A DNA stretch of 64,000 bases from Rhizoctonia solani (lineage: Eukaryota > Basidiomycota > Agaricomycetes > Cantharellales > Ceratobasidiaceae): the NCBI RefSeq assembly GCF_016906535.1, contig NC_057385.1:1116001-1180000 (forward strand), in the 5' to 3' direction. Made by a program: the position numbers and the translations under genes. The notes under the pieces are model-generated. The model saw only the letters and a list, made by a program, of their open reading frames with translations. It had not been told where the DNA came from and did not search any database. Shown here in pieces: positions 23,424 to 35,467 of this stretch (the stretch's first letter is position 1; the number at the start of each line of letters is the position of its first letter).

Positions 23424-23565
23424 TGTTCAAGGTAGAAAAGTAGAGTCTGAAACTCGGGCATCACAACCGTGAATGGCGCTTATTAAGATCGTGGCGTTTG
23501 AATAGGTGGCACGTGATGTGAGGGGTCAAAGTTGACGTTGCGTACTTGTTTTGACCGCATCAACG
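23424..23565. promoter_or_regulatory. Short divergent promoter between CHFR-like and TPR genes
   Basis: 142 nt separate the start codons of the two divergent genes. A CACGTGA sequence lies at about 23510-23516. No TATA box is clear. Shared regulation is inference. Confidence 0.55.
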
Positions 23566-26500
23566 ATGCATACGCGAACGCGGAGAGCAGCCCGCAAAAA
23601 GACAACGTCAGCTGCAGAGGACGATGCCGTATCTAATGCCTCGTACTCTATGTCGCCGGTGATAGGGCCGGCCGTACTGCTTCCAGACGACTTGCTGTCC
23701 GCACAAGACGATTTGCGCTCTTTGTTGGGCCTCGATGTTGACCTCGCTCAGCCTACCAGCGAACTGCTATTTACTGCATATAGGGCTCTTCTAGGGGTTC
23801 AGGAGGAGGCTCGGGCTGAAGTCGTGCGGAAAGAAGTGGAGCTGGAGCAGGCTATCCAAGACCATGAATCCCGCCTGAACGAGCTGGAGTCTAGGTTGGA
23901 CGAGAGTAGACAGGAAACCGCGGCTGAGAGGCAAAAGAATTCCAATCTCGGTGAGTATTCTCGCACGTTACTACTTCTAATTGTTAACCACCACGTTCAT
24001 AGTCTCTGCGAATGCTGAACTTAACGCGCGCCTCGAATCGATGTCAGCCACGTCCACCGATAACAGCGCATTGTCCCGCCGAGTCGAGGAAGTGGAACGG
24101 GAAAAACGAGACTTGTTGCTTGTCGTAGATCGCTTGAGAGAAGACTCAGTGGCCACGGAGACTGAGCTGGAATCTGTGCGTTCTCGCCTCAAGGAGACTC
24201 GCTCTGAACTTGCCACGGTTCAAACTGAGGCCTCCGAGGCCAAGTCCAACGAGACAACTGCCAAGGTGAGCGCATAAAATTCGTACAAAACGACACTGTC
24301 TGAACATTTGCTACAGTTCAAGCTGGAGACGACTACCCAGGAGCTCGAAATCTTGCGTACCGACCATGCTCGCCTCACTACTTCCCTTTCCCAAAAATCT
24401 GAACAGCTCGCCGCTCTTCGTCGGGAAACTGCTTCTCAAATAACCACCCTCCAATCCGAAGTGTCCGCTGCCCAGAGCACCACCAACTCCCTGAATGCCA
24501 CCCTTGCTTCTGTTCGTTCGGCCCATGAATCTCTACAAAATCAGCACACTACCGTTCTCGAAAAATTAGCGCAAGTACAAGGTGATGCAGGAGCCGAGCG
24601 GGCACAGGCCAAAGCTCAGGCTGATGCCCGAGAACGACTCATTGCTCTCTTGGAGGAGCGAAATGAAGAGGCTGTTAAGCGCGTGCGCGAAGTCGAGGGC
24701 GAATATGAAGCTGTTCTTGAACGAGCTGAGAGGCGGGAGCACAAGCTTGAAGCCGAACGCGATAAGGCTCAAGCCCGTGCTGAGGAATTAGATGGCGTTG
24801 TACGAGGCTTTATGGCTGGAGAATTTGCTCCTGGGGCCGATGTCTCCATGTCGGTTGGCAACACATCTATTGGCCCTGGTATTCCTGGCACCCACGAGCT
24901 GGTACTCCGGGCGGTGTGATACCCTCGACCCCTCGCAATTTGGGCACTCCTAATCCGTTTGCCACGCCTTCCCTGTTGTCTCCAACTGCCCAACTGGCTT
25001 CTCGGAGCCAAAAGGGCGGCAAGTCCTACACTGAGGTGTACGCCGATTATGTGCGTATGTCGGACGAACTTAGCAAACAAAAACTTGAGACCCGACGACT
25101 TGAGGAGTGTCTCGCAGGAATTTTAAGAGACATCGAAGAGAGGGTAAGACTCAAGAGAATAATATCTTATTTTCAGTACTAAATCTTGTCGGGAAACAGG
25201 CACCTTTGCTCACGGAGCAACGCATCGAATACGAACGACTGCAACAAACCGCTGCTGATCTGACCCAGCAACTCGCGGATGCTCTCAAGGCGCAAGAAGG
25301 TATTCGTGCTATCGAGTCGGACCGAGACAACTGCAGACGAGAGGTGAGTTTACTTTCTTCATGGCGTATCACACTACTGAGTCTGTTCGTAGATTCAAGT
25401 CTTGCAGACTCAGCTCGCTGATCTTTCACGCCAAGTTGTTGTCCTTACACGGGAAGTTGCGATTAGGGATGATCCCTCCTTGGCTAACGAAGATTTCTCG
25501 GTTCCCAATGAAATGGACGAAGATAGTACGTCTTGGTATTGTTGATTTGTGGAGTTTTTGTGACTGACTAGTGCGAGTAGCCACTGCCACTGACGAATTG
25601 ATCACATCCGAGCTCGTCCTTTTCCGTTCGCTCCCTGAACTTCAGGCCCAAAACTCTCGTCTCCTTCGCATGACGCGCGAGCTCGGCGACAGACTCGAGA
25701 AGGAGATTTCCAACTCTAACGAGGGTGAGTCTATAAGTCGATCGATTTGCCGTCGTTTTAATCTAATATTATTTATAGGAGAAAACTTGGATGCTGCTTT
25801 GCGCGAGGCAGGAGAAGTCGTCGAACGCCTCGAAAAAGAAGTCGAATCTTTGAACCTTCGAACTGAAAGCCTCAAACGCGAGCGAGACGCATGGAAGCGA
25901 GTTGCTCGAGGCAATGCTCCTGCTGAATCCATTGTGGCCACATCCACCGGAGAGGAACGTATTCCGGCTGAATTGGTGCCTGCCCGAGTCGACGAAGAGT
26001 TGTTGAAACAATTAGAGGAACGAACCAAGGAGGCCGCACAGCTTAGGGAGGAGCTGAATGCTGCACAGCGAGAGGGAGCTAGGTTGGGTGCGCAAGTTGC
26101 CAAGACATCAGCACAGGTCACTTTCCTTGAGGGTATGCATTATAGTCTTTTCAGTCATGTGAATTTTAAACGAACCTTGCTACAGAACAACGTCGTCTTT
26201 CGGCTCAAACCGCAGAGATGCAGTCCCGCGAGCTTGCGGAGATGCAAAGGCGTGTGAGTGAGATGCAAGGATTGAACACTCAGTTGGAGATTGCGTCGAG
26301 GCAAGCGGGGTCAGTATTTTTATAAGCCTGAGAATCGCTCCGTTTGTGTTAACTCGCCAACATAGTGACATTGCAGAGGAGGCTCGTGCAACAGCGGAGA
26401 AATTGAGAAATGACGCTGCATTGCTGAGAGCCGAGAACGATCTCTGGAAGGTACTTTGTTAAGTTTGTATTCCCAAGCTCCTCTACTGATGATGTCACAA

Positions 26501-29500
26501 CCCCTACAGAAAGTGGAAGCTCGTTTGATGGAAGAAAACAAGAATCTGTCTCGCGAGCGCAGTCACTTGAGCGAGCTTATGCGCAATCTGCAAACTATCC
26601 AACACGAACACGAGCGGTCTGGCGCGTCAGAGAAACGAAGGCTCGAAACCGATGTGAAGAGGCTCGAAGCAGATTTGTATGTGTTATTGCTTTGGACTGT
26701 AATCCGTTCAAGCTAAATTCGGTACCACAGGGAGGCTGTGCGAGCCAGGTTAGACAAAGAAACTGACAGGAATCGTGCTACCGTACTCCAGAAAGACTCT
26801 GAGCTACGCGAATTGCAAAGTAAACTGGATCGTGTGGTGAGTTCGTTCCAACTGTTGCAACGCCATATGATTCTGACTACTAGTTCCACAGAACGAAGAC
26901 CTGAGCAAGACCCGCGAGACGGCTTCAGTCGCTGAGAACAGCCGTGTCCATTTGCAACAACGGGTAGATACGCTCGTCAAGGAGGCTCAATCATTGCGCG
27001 AGAAATTGGCTGTCTACGAAGGCCGTGCTCCTGGAGCTCCGATGCCAGAAGGCCTCAACCGCGAGCAGCAGCTCGAGATCGAGTTGGGCGACGTTAGGTA
27101 TGGTCGGGTGGGGTCGCCCTAACTGCCTGTGTACTGATGATCTCTGTGTAGGGCTGCGCTCAAAATTGCCGAGCTTGACCTCGCGTCAGCCCGTGAGCAT
27201 GTTGAACAATTCAAGGCTATCTCCGAAGCGTCCGAGCAGGCTCTTCGTGAACATATGGAGACTTGGGACACATTCAAGGAGGAACAGGAGGCACTTATTG
27301 CGCGCAAAGACGTATGTTCTCTCTTATGCTACCCAACCTCACGCGTTTACACTCCCACCAGGCCGACATTGCTGCTCTAGAAGAACGACTCCGTGGCCTA
27401 CTCGATGACTTTACCAAGACCTCTTCTGAACGCAACCAGTTCCAGCGTGACTTGGAGGCTCAGCGTGTATCATTTGAAGCCGAGAAGCGTGAGCTCGAAG
27501 GCGCCATTGCCGATCTCAGTAAAGTCGATGGTAGTGCCCAGGCCGCTCACCAATCGGCACAAGAAGACCTTCGTGCACAGGCTGCCCTGGCTCAGGTTCG
27601 TGACTACACTATTTAGCATCTGCATTATTGATAACATTGACCAACAGCAAGCCAATGAGAAATATGAGCGGGAATTGCTTGCTCATGCCGAAGCTCTCAA
27701 GCAGATCAATCAACTCAAGAGTACCATCACCGATCTCCAGAACGAAGTCAGGAAGGCAACTACTACTTCCGAAACTGCCTCTTCGAATCTTAAAGCGTCT
27801 GAGGCAAGCTGGACTCGTCAGAAAGAGACCATGGAGAAGGAGTTGTCGGAGCTCACTAATCGGTATATACCTTTTTTCATAACATTTCATATGTTCTAAC
27901 TCTTTGCTAGTATGACTGCCCTCCAGCAACAGAATGCGTTACTTCATACTCAGCTTGAAGATGTCAATACTCAGGCAGCAAAGATTCGCCAGACCGCGAA
28001 TGCGGCTGCCGAGTCGTTGGCGATTGATTCGAACGAGAGCGACGTTGATTCGAAGATGCAACAACTTCGAGAAGTCATTGCTTTCGTACGCAAAGAGAAA
28101 GAGATTGTCGATCTTCAACTTCACCTCGCTCAAGTCGATAATACGCGTGTAAAATCGGAGAACGAGCGCTTGGCAGTAGCGCTGGATGAGGCCAGGACCA
28201 CCCTATTGAAGGTATACTTACTTTCGATTACCGCAGGGAGCATTCTCACAGGTTTAAATAGGAACGAGCCCAGGCAGCCGAGGCGTCGGTTTCCTCCACA
28301 CAGCATGCGGAGCTCGTTGATAAGATTAATCAACTTAATATACTACGCGAGAGCAACGCTACCCTGCGCTCAGATTCCGAAGCAAATCGCAAGAAAGCTG
28401 AACGACTACAAAGTCAATTGCTTCGTCTCAAGACCGAATTCGAACCTATCAAACTCGAACTGGTTACGGCTAAGGCAGAACTTGAAGAACGCCAACGACA
28501 GAACGAGCAATTCCAGAAAGATATCGAGCAACTCAAAGAACGATTTGCTTCAGTGAGCCTATCGATTTGATGGCCCTTAGATAAACTCGTTGACAACAGC
28601 TTAATAGCATGATCGCATCGATCCTGAACAACTTAGCGAAGCAACCGCTGCGAAGGAGGCCGCGGAAGCCAAGGTGGTCGAGCAAACTACCGAGGTCAGC
28701 AATTTAATGACGTCACCATCCGAATGATACTCACGTATGCCTTAGGTTGAGAAGCTACGCAATGCTGCTCGAGGTTGGAAAGAGCGCTATGAGAACTTCT
28801 CTGTCAAGACCCGCGAGGAACTCACGAAGCGTAACAACCAGATTGCCCAGCTTGAAACAGAAAAGAATGAGGTGGTTGAGTCCGCTCGAACAACCACGGC
28901 TGAGCTTGAACAACTGAAGGCTGAGCTTGCTAAAGTTCAAGCCAGTGGTGGTAGTAGTAACGATATCCAATTGAAGGCACTGGAGAAAACAAAGGCCGCT
29001 TTGCAGGCATCGGTGGAGGAACTGACCGCCAAAGTAACAGCATTGGAGGCTAGCGCAGCTGCTGCTCCAGTTTCTGTTGAGGGCGCTCCAGAGCAACAGT
29101 CCCAAATTGTGAGTTTCTCTTAAATTGGCTGAGGCTGCTCTAACGCTTCACAGGCCTCACTTCAAGCCGAGCTCGAGATTTTGCGTAATGAGAAGCAGGC
29201 GCTTGAGGCTGCCCAAACCGCAGTGCCCAGTGCGGACCAAGAATCTCTGAAGAAAGAGAAGGAGAAAGCAGAAGAAGAATTGAAGGAGTTACGCACCAAA
29301 CTGCAGGTAAGGCCGTGCATTCCCTTATGTATCACTATCTTATATACATATATACATCCAGGCGCTCGAAACTCGTAATGCGAAGGTTTTCAACGATGCC
29401 AAAACCTTCAGGCGAGAAAAGGTATGCATTTGTTTGCATTTGTCTGCATTGTTTTTGATCTGAATTGAACAGATCGAGGCCGAACGAAAAGTCCAGCAAC

Positions 29501-30516
29501 TTACAACAGAACTCGCGGAAGCCAAGGCCAACACCGGCGCTGAAGCAGCAAGTTCTACTGAAGAATCAGATGCCCAGCGCGAAGCTGAAAAAGCTGCTGC
29601 GATAGAAAAGGCGGTGACTGAAGCGACTGACAAACTCCGCGCTGAGCTTGCGACCGGCGAGAAAGATGCAAAACCGTCGGAGGACATCGTTGCACTCAAG
29701 GCGGCACACGAGGAGGAGGTCAAGAAACTCAACGAGGAACACGCGGTGAAGTTGGCTGAGTCGAAGGCCGCTAGCACGAGTGACAACAATAACACGGTCA
29801 GCGAAGAAGCTCTCAAGACCGCACGAGAAGAAGGCATTTCCGCCGGCAAAAAAGAACTCGCCTCCAAGCTAACACTCCTAGAACGCAAGCTTCAAAACAA
29901 GGACGCATCGATTGCTACACTGAGCAGTCGCAATGCTGAACTGGAGCAGTTGCTCAAGGCATCTAGCTCCAACTCTCCCGTGACGACTGCAGTTCCCGCT
30001 ACGGAAACTAAAGCCGCTCCCAAGCGCACCGGATCTATTTCCACTCCAGCTGCCCCCACAACAGCGGCCGCCAACTCTGCCGGGTTGCCAGGGAAGCCTG
30101 CTCCTAACGAAACCGCCCCTACGACTGTACCTGCGTCTGCACCTGCACCTGCGGGTGCCGGTAGAGGTACCGCCTCTACTCGTGCTCGTGGAACCGGTGC
30201 GACTCGAGGTGCAGCAGCTCGTGGCCGCGGACGAGGTGGGATGACTGGTGGGTCTGTATTAGATGGCGTGAATGCGGTTCTTGGCGCTGCTGCTGCAACA
30301 AATACTGGTGGGACTTCGATCGCAGGAGCTGCCAAACGCCCTCGCGAGTCTGAAGCTGCTGCTACTGCTGAAGGTGGTAGTGAGTTGGCCAAGCGTTTAC
30401 GAAGTGCGGATCCTTCAAATGCTTCGGCAAAATCTGGCGATGCCGCTACCAGCACAACTGCTCCTACGCGTGTGCTCCCTCCACGAAACCGCCAGCCTCC
30501 CGCAGCGACTCAATAA
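23566..30516 (+). CDS. Nuclear-basket coiled-coil protein, TPR/Mlp1 type
   Basis: Very long coiled-coil protein of the nuclear pore basket; TPR/Mlp proteins help mRNA export quality control, anchor Mad1 and shape heterochromatin exclusion at pores. About twenty exons in one direction encode nearly continuous heptad-type sequence rich in Glu, Leu, Arg and Ala from residue 60 on (for example LNELESRLDESRQETAAERQ). A TPR/Mlp-like block occurs in the middle (WKRVARGNAPAESI, then ENKNLSRERSHLSELMRN). The C-terminus (from about 30000) is a disordered Ala/Thr/Pro tail with RG repeats (ARGTGATRGAAARGRGRGG) and a basic cluster AKRPRES resembling a nuclear localisation signal. The start at 23566 is the first ATG of the frame. 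Exon borders were not all resolved. A Mlp-type protein is the best match by architecture; a different long coiled-coil protein is less likely. Confidence 0.85.
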
Positions 30517-30936
30517 GATATCTAGATCTACTGTAATGCACCCTACGCTTATTCTTTGTCTCTTTCTTTCGCTCTGATGTATGCATGTCTTTGTTATTTC
30601 ACGAAATCCAAGCATTCAAATCTTCTAAGGTTGACCCGTATGACGAAGAACGTTTGAGAATTGGGTAAAACACCAGTATACGCCTACAACAGCGGCACCA
30701 TCTTGTGTACTTTTACTATATGTCGACGTCTATACGACTTTGGGACTTTTATTTGTTCTCATCTGTGTACATTGCGCGGGGGGGGGGGTGCTCTCTGTGT
30801 TTTCAGCCACGCTTTCCCTTCCGAATCCACGACCTTTGGGATCAATATTGATGTTGAGAAACGCGCACACGTGATCGAGTTGTTTTTGGTAGATCCCTCC
30901 TTTCACATACAGGCGCGATACCACTTTATCAGTCAC
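30517..30936. other. Intergenic region with an 11-G homopolymer
   Basis: It holds the 3' flank of the TPR gene and the upstream region of the first unknown paralogue. An uninterrupted run of 11 G lies at 30778-30788, a likely site of length variation or sequencing uncertainty. CACGTGAT occurs at about 30868. Confidence 0.6.
30778..30788 (+). repeat. Poly-G tract (11 G)
   Basis: Eleven uninterrupted G in the spacer downstream of the TPR gene. A homopolymer of this kind is a common place of length error or variation. Confidence 0.9.
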
Positions 30937-32284
30937 ATGGCGAACGCTCCGTTACATCCAATTGTCATCCAGGCGTTTGTTACCGGTCCTTTCGAATGCT
31001 TGGGAGAGGGGCTGCTTCATGATGGCATTGGACGAGAAGAGCCCGACACTCTTAAAAGCTTGATTGCCCCCACAAAGACATCCAAGCGAGTTGCTATCGA
31101 GGATAGAGAGCGTCCTAAGAAATGGTGGAAAGGTATAACATGATCTCACGCTGGTTGGTGCCGTATAGAAGCTGAGAATTCCTTGTGTAGCGCAATGTCT
31201 TCACTATGGGCTCCAAGTGCCTTCGGCCGCACCTATAAGCACATACCGAGTACATTTAGAAAACGGTATTCGCCAACGGGGCGGACTGAAGCTTCCACAG
31301 GATCTCGCAAGCCTGGAGCTCGAGCAGAATTCCAAGTTTAGACATCTTAATGCTCAAGTTCGCGAGGCGACTAGTCGGAGTAGCACCCAAGCAAAGCCGT
31401 CCCAGGCCAAGGCAAAATCAATTCAGTCAGCCCCAACAGCAGCGCTCGAATCGGCACCAAAAACCAAAGGCAAATCGAAGCCCAAGACCGAACCGGAGCC
31501 CAAAGCAAAGGAGCCACGACCCAAGGCAGAACCGGAATCCAAGATCCAGCCCAAAGTCAAGTCTGAAAAGACCAAGTCCAAGCCAAAAGCCAAGTCGTCC
31601 GCAGGAGCTTCTGGAGATGCTGCGGATTCCAAGCAAACTACCACAAGCAAGCGTAAAGCAGAGACAGTTGTTCACCATGTGTATCATTACGATGGAGATC
31701 GACTCGACCAAGCCGCAGCCACTTCCATTGTCGGCCAAGAAACCGGAAAAAGGCCAGCAAAAAAAGCACGTACCGCCGCTCCCCCGGCCGATCGCGATCA
31801 TTCACCTGATCTTCCGCCAAGCTACTCGCAGGCCGTTTCTTGTGCTAAGCAGACTGCTCGTCGTACTGGGGCAAGTGCTCCCCAGGGCAAACAAACAGCC
31901 CGCCGACATAGATTCTGGAAATTAAATGGACATTACGAAATTAATTGCACGTATGTGGATTACCAACTTCTTACCAGGTAGCACACCTCAATTCTTGACC
32001 TTAGATCGGAGGAGCAATGGTCTTTGCCCAATTGCAGGCCTTGCGTCAGCATTCGGTTTGGCGACAGTAACCTGGGTGAACCTGACTTCGAAGGGCTGCT
32101 TGAGCTCCCAGGGTTTATGACATGCGTTCTCCGTCTGAAAGAAGGGGCACCTCCACCAGATGATGGTTACGTTCGCTTCGAATGGTGCGGCCAGGAGAAT
32201 GAAACGGGAGAAATACTCACTCCAAGCATGAGCCAGGTTGGATGGTTGAAAGTCCATCCTGAGCAATTATACATAAAGGAATGA
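30937..32284 (+). CDS. Unknown family, first tandem copy (possible frame break near the end)
   Basis: I do not recognise this family. Three exons (30937-31132, 31191-31950, 32005-32284) sum to 1236 nt, 411 aa. The N-terminal block has GPFECLGEGLLHDGI, then a WWK at the first splice site, then STYRVHLENGIRQRGGLKLP. A long Lys/Pro/Ala/Ser-rich basic linker follows (about residues 120-230), then KRKAETVVHHVYHYDGDRLD, GHYEINCT, and a C-terminal block FEGLLELPGFMTCVLR plus YVRFEWCGQENETGEI and GWLK. The copy at 32898-34128 shares all these blocks in order, with introns at matching places. After LYIKE a stop occurs, but the next frame continues with GMITGRCGEFTFNG to 32412 as if one base were missing near 32265. 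Basic linker suggests nuclear location; function unknown. Confidence 0.72.
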
Positions 32285-32412
32285 TTACTGGGCGCTGTGG
32301 CGAATTTACTTTCAATGGTAATAAGGTTGGCCCCGAGGATCTTGAAGGTTACACATGGGAGGATTTTGGAAAGGATGCTTATGAAGAAGCCAATCGACGT
32401 CGGTGGGGTTAG

Positions 32413-32897
32413 GATCTGATAGCTTGTTGTATGCGTAACATCCACAAGCGAGACACATGTACTATATATAAACTTATTTATCTTGGTCAACAGAGAGGGT
32501 TGTCCATTCCTTTGCAAAACAAATTATAGTAACCCAATTGGGCTCATTACAATGGGCCTGACCTCGAAGTCGCCTACTCTGTGTTCTCTTCTTGAGAACA
32601 AGAAGTATCGAATGGACGATAACATTTTTGGATTGGCCTCTCGACAATATGAGTGGTCTTTGGAGTGATTCATGATAAAGATACACAGAAATTCATTCGC
32701 ACCTTGATGAAACAGTCGTCGAGCCCTAAGTCACGTGACGGAGGGATGTCGTCCGACTGTCAATCCCTCGACCAATCCCTTCTCCTGCTCTCTTACAACA
32801 AGGGCATAACAGACACGGTCGATCTGCCACAATAAGATTAACTCAATAGTCCTAGCAAAAAAATAAAATAATAAAGCCCGCTGTCCAACCACCAGCT
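32413..32897. other. Spacer between tandem paralogues
   Basis: Holds the 3' end of the first copy and the promoter of the second. A CACGTGAC sequence lies at about 32733. Short AT-rich tract just before 32898. No gene seen. Confidence 0.5.
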
Positions 32898-34128
32898 ATG
32901 GCAGATCGACTGGCTGTCATTCCCGTCGCTTCTGGACCTTTCGAGTGCCGCGGCGATGGCCTACTTTACGGAGGAATAAAATGCGAAAACCCAAAGACGT
33001 TAAAGTACCTACTCCTTCCAACAAAGTCTTCTAAGGTGGTTGTGACCAGAGACAGGGATCATTCAAGGATGTGGTGGAAAGGTGCGCCACGTTTGGATGG
33101 TCAAGTAATAATGTACTGACTCTGACCTCACCTTTCCTGATAGCCCAGTGCGTCCATTATGGACTCCCCTCACCTCCATATTCCACTATCAACACCTATC
33201 GCGCTTGCCTCGAGAGGTCTCTCAGACAGCGTGGGGGCTTTACAAGACCACAGCAGTTGATCGACTTGGAAATAGAATTGAACGCGACGTTCAGGCGTCT
33301 TAATCCCTGGGTCTGCGATACAGCTACCTCCAGCTTTCAGCAAGAGCTTAAGCGTGAGTCGGTATTTGATCCCCGAGTACCACGCTAACTGAGTACGGGG
33401 GCTTCGAATAGCGACCGATACGCAGAGGAAACCCCCCACCAGACATAAGCGAACAAATTCAGGCTCTTCCCAGACCAAAGACTCAAAAAAGCGCAAAATA
33501 GACACTACGTATCATGTTAATATCAGTCAGCCATGTGGAGGAGAAATCAGCGTTCCGGTGCCAATGACAAGAGCGCCTGTCGACCCATCTGCGCCGTTCG
33601 CGCACAAGCACCACGATCGTCCACCAGTTGTGTCGAAGAAGTCCGGGGAGAGACAAAACGTCCGGAAGGGTATTCCGGGAGGGTCCAGCGGTAAATACGA
33701 GCTCGATTGTGGGTAAGTCTGATTTTATTGTCTTCATATTCCGGGACTAATTCATGGAAACTTCGTATAGCTTCGGGTCTAATTCTCGGTCCAAGGAGAA
33801 GCCTAAGCTCTATGTTACGATGCTTGAATCTGGGTGGTTTCAAGCTGCTTTATTACTGCCGGGCTTTTTCGAATGTTTGATCCGCCCAAGAACCGACGTT
33901 ACAGTTGCAATTAATGGATACCTTCGTTTCGAATGGTGTGGGTGGAATGAGCAGGCGGGTGAAATTGTGCCTCCTAGTGCAAAGAACATAGGATGGCTAA
34001 AAATATATCACGCTGAAGGTAGGGTCAAAGGCGCAATACAAACGCCCTTGGGTCCCTACTTGATTCAAGGACCAAGAGTTAAATCTGGCTCCCACGTTAT
34101 TCAAGAAAAATGGGAAGACTACAGTTAA
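32898..34128 (+). CDS. Unknown family, second tandem copy
   Basis: Paralogue of the gene at 30937-32284; family not recognised. Four exons (32898-33081, 33144-33353, 33412-33712, 33771-34128) sum to 1053 nt, 350 aa in a consistent frame. Shared blocks: GPFECRGDGLLYGGI, the WWK splice-site triplet, AQCVHYGLPSPPYSTINTYR, LRQRGG, KKRKIDTTYHVNI, GKYELDCG, LLPGFFECLIRP, YLRFEWCGWNEQAGEIVPP, GWLKIYHAEGRVKG. The basic linker is shorter than in the first copy and is interrupted by an extra intron. The C-terminus runs intact to a stop at 34128 (QEKWEDYS), which is the basis for suspecting a frame break in the first copy. The conserved FEWCGxxE block is a good handle for a profile search. Confidence 0.75.
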
Positions 34129-34456
34129 CATACCTACATCCGTGTAGGAGGTTAAAGCGTATCTTCAATATTATTCTATAACATTAACAAAGGGCACTCC
34201 CTTTAGATTACTAGCGTATCCACTTCGTTCCCAATAATCACATTTGTAAATACCCGGTCTGCTTCGTATACCTCATAAAGTGGCCTCGTGTAATCATATA
34301 TTGTCTGTAAATGTCAGAAGTGAAAGAACACATTCATACCTGATTAGTCTTCCCTTGGAGATTCAAAAATGCAAGCGGATATTCTGTTCGATAATTGGAC
34401 ATGACATTGAATCATAGCTACGTTTATAAAGTCAATGGACCCTATGTCTAAGGTAC

Positions 34457-35286
34457 TCAAGTACGTTGAGCACCAGTTTCTTTTTTGATTACAGAATGCA
34501 AGTCTTGTTCTAGAGGTATTGCATAGGAGTCAGCGTCTTCGTATCATCAGTAGGGTTTTGGGGTTCACTCACGCATTCCCCAAACATGAGAGCGCAAGTC
34601 GAGGAACTCTAAAATTGGGGTCATCGTCCATATAGCTATTTGACTTCCATATTAGAAACTTCATACCGATATGAAGTCCATCCTGGAAAAATATCAATCA
34701 AACATATGCAAGGCGAAGGTCAATGGTACATACCACAAGTTTCTTTGCTTCTGATCGTGCCTTTTGTAGATCTTCCTTGCTTGAAGTGTTTTCTGCCAGT
34801 GCCTTTAAATCTTTCTCCACCTCTTCGATACGTCGCACGTGCGAGGACACCTGTGAAGTTAGTCGAGATCTCCATTATTGATCATTATTTTCTTGGTAAT
34901 AGTGTACTTACCTTGCGAGTACTGGCTTGGAGCTCTTCGACACTAGCCTGGAGCTGAGCGGATGCTGCCTGGTACTCCTCAAGCAAGTGGTATGAAGCGT
35001 AGGCAGATGCGAGTGAAAAGCCCAATAAGAACCCAAATATACTGTCTCGGAAGGAAAAAATATTCAATGAAGTGATTAAGTAGATGTATTGATACCAGAT
35101 ATCTTTTCGGACTCACCCTCCACGCAGACCACCTATTGGCCGTTTGACTTTCACAGGCGCAATTTCCACGCCCGGAGGGAGCCCAGTGCTCGTGCTAGAT
35201 GCTTCCGCAAAGCGTGGCGCATTCGTCGTCAAAAGCCGACGACTAGGTTGGGCGATGGAGCGTTGCAGACAAACACGGGCGATCAT
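34457..35286 (-). CDS. Conserved fungal-type small mitochondrial membrane protein (predicted)
   Basis: Joined exons start MIARVCLQRSIAQPSRRLL, a basic amphipathic N-terminus with TTNAP typical of a mitochondrial presequence. After GLPPGVEIAPVKVKRPIGGL a membrane span follows (GIFGFLLGFSLASAYASYHL), then a coiled-coil (about residues 85-140, ending near EEVEKDLKALAENTSSKEDL), then EFLDLRSHVWG and a short tail ETGAQRT with the stop at 34457. Four or five small exons with GT..AG introns. It resembles uncharacterised single-span mitochondrial proteins of Agaricomycetes that I know only by pattern; no function is assigned. The last exon (after HVWG) is the least certain part. It lies downstream of divergent or unrelated genes with no operon-like meaning. 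Confidence 0.7.
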
Positions 35287-35467
35287 TGAGGATCAAAGTA
35301 GGTTTGGGTAAGGGATGAGTTTGATTGCAAATACCCAGATGCCAGGCATGGTAGGCACCAAACCTATGCTTCTCCAACAGGGTTTATAAGATTGTCAAAT
35401 ACTGTAGTTACACTTGACAAAGTAGATCACGCATACACGACGTGAAAATTTACATGAATCGGGATAT

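Noticed and set aside
29340..30455. Two long minus-strand Ala/Ser-rich frames
   Set aside because: Shadows of the TPR tail; the opposite reading has coiled-coil and RG features and introns in register.
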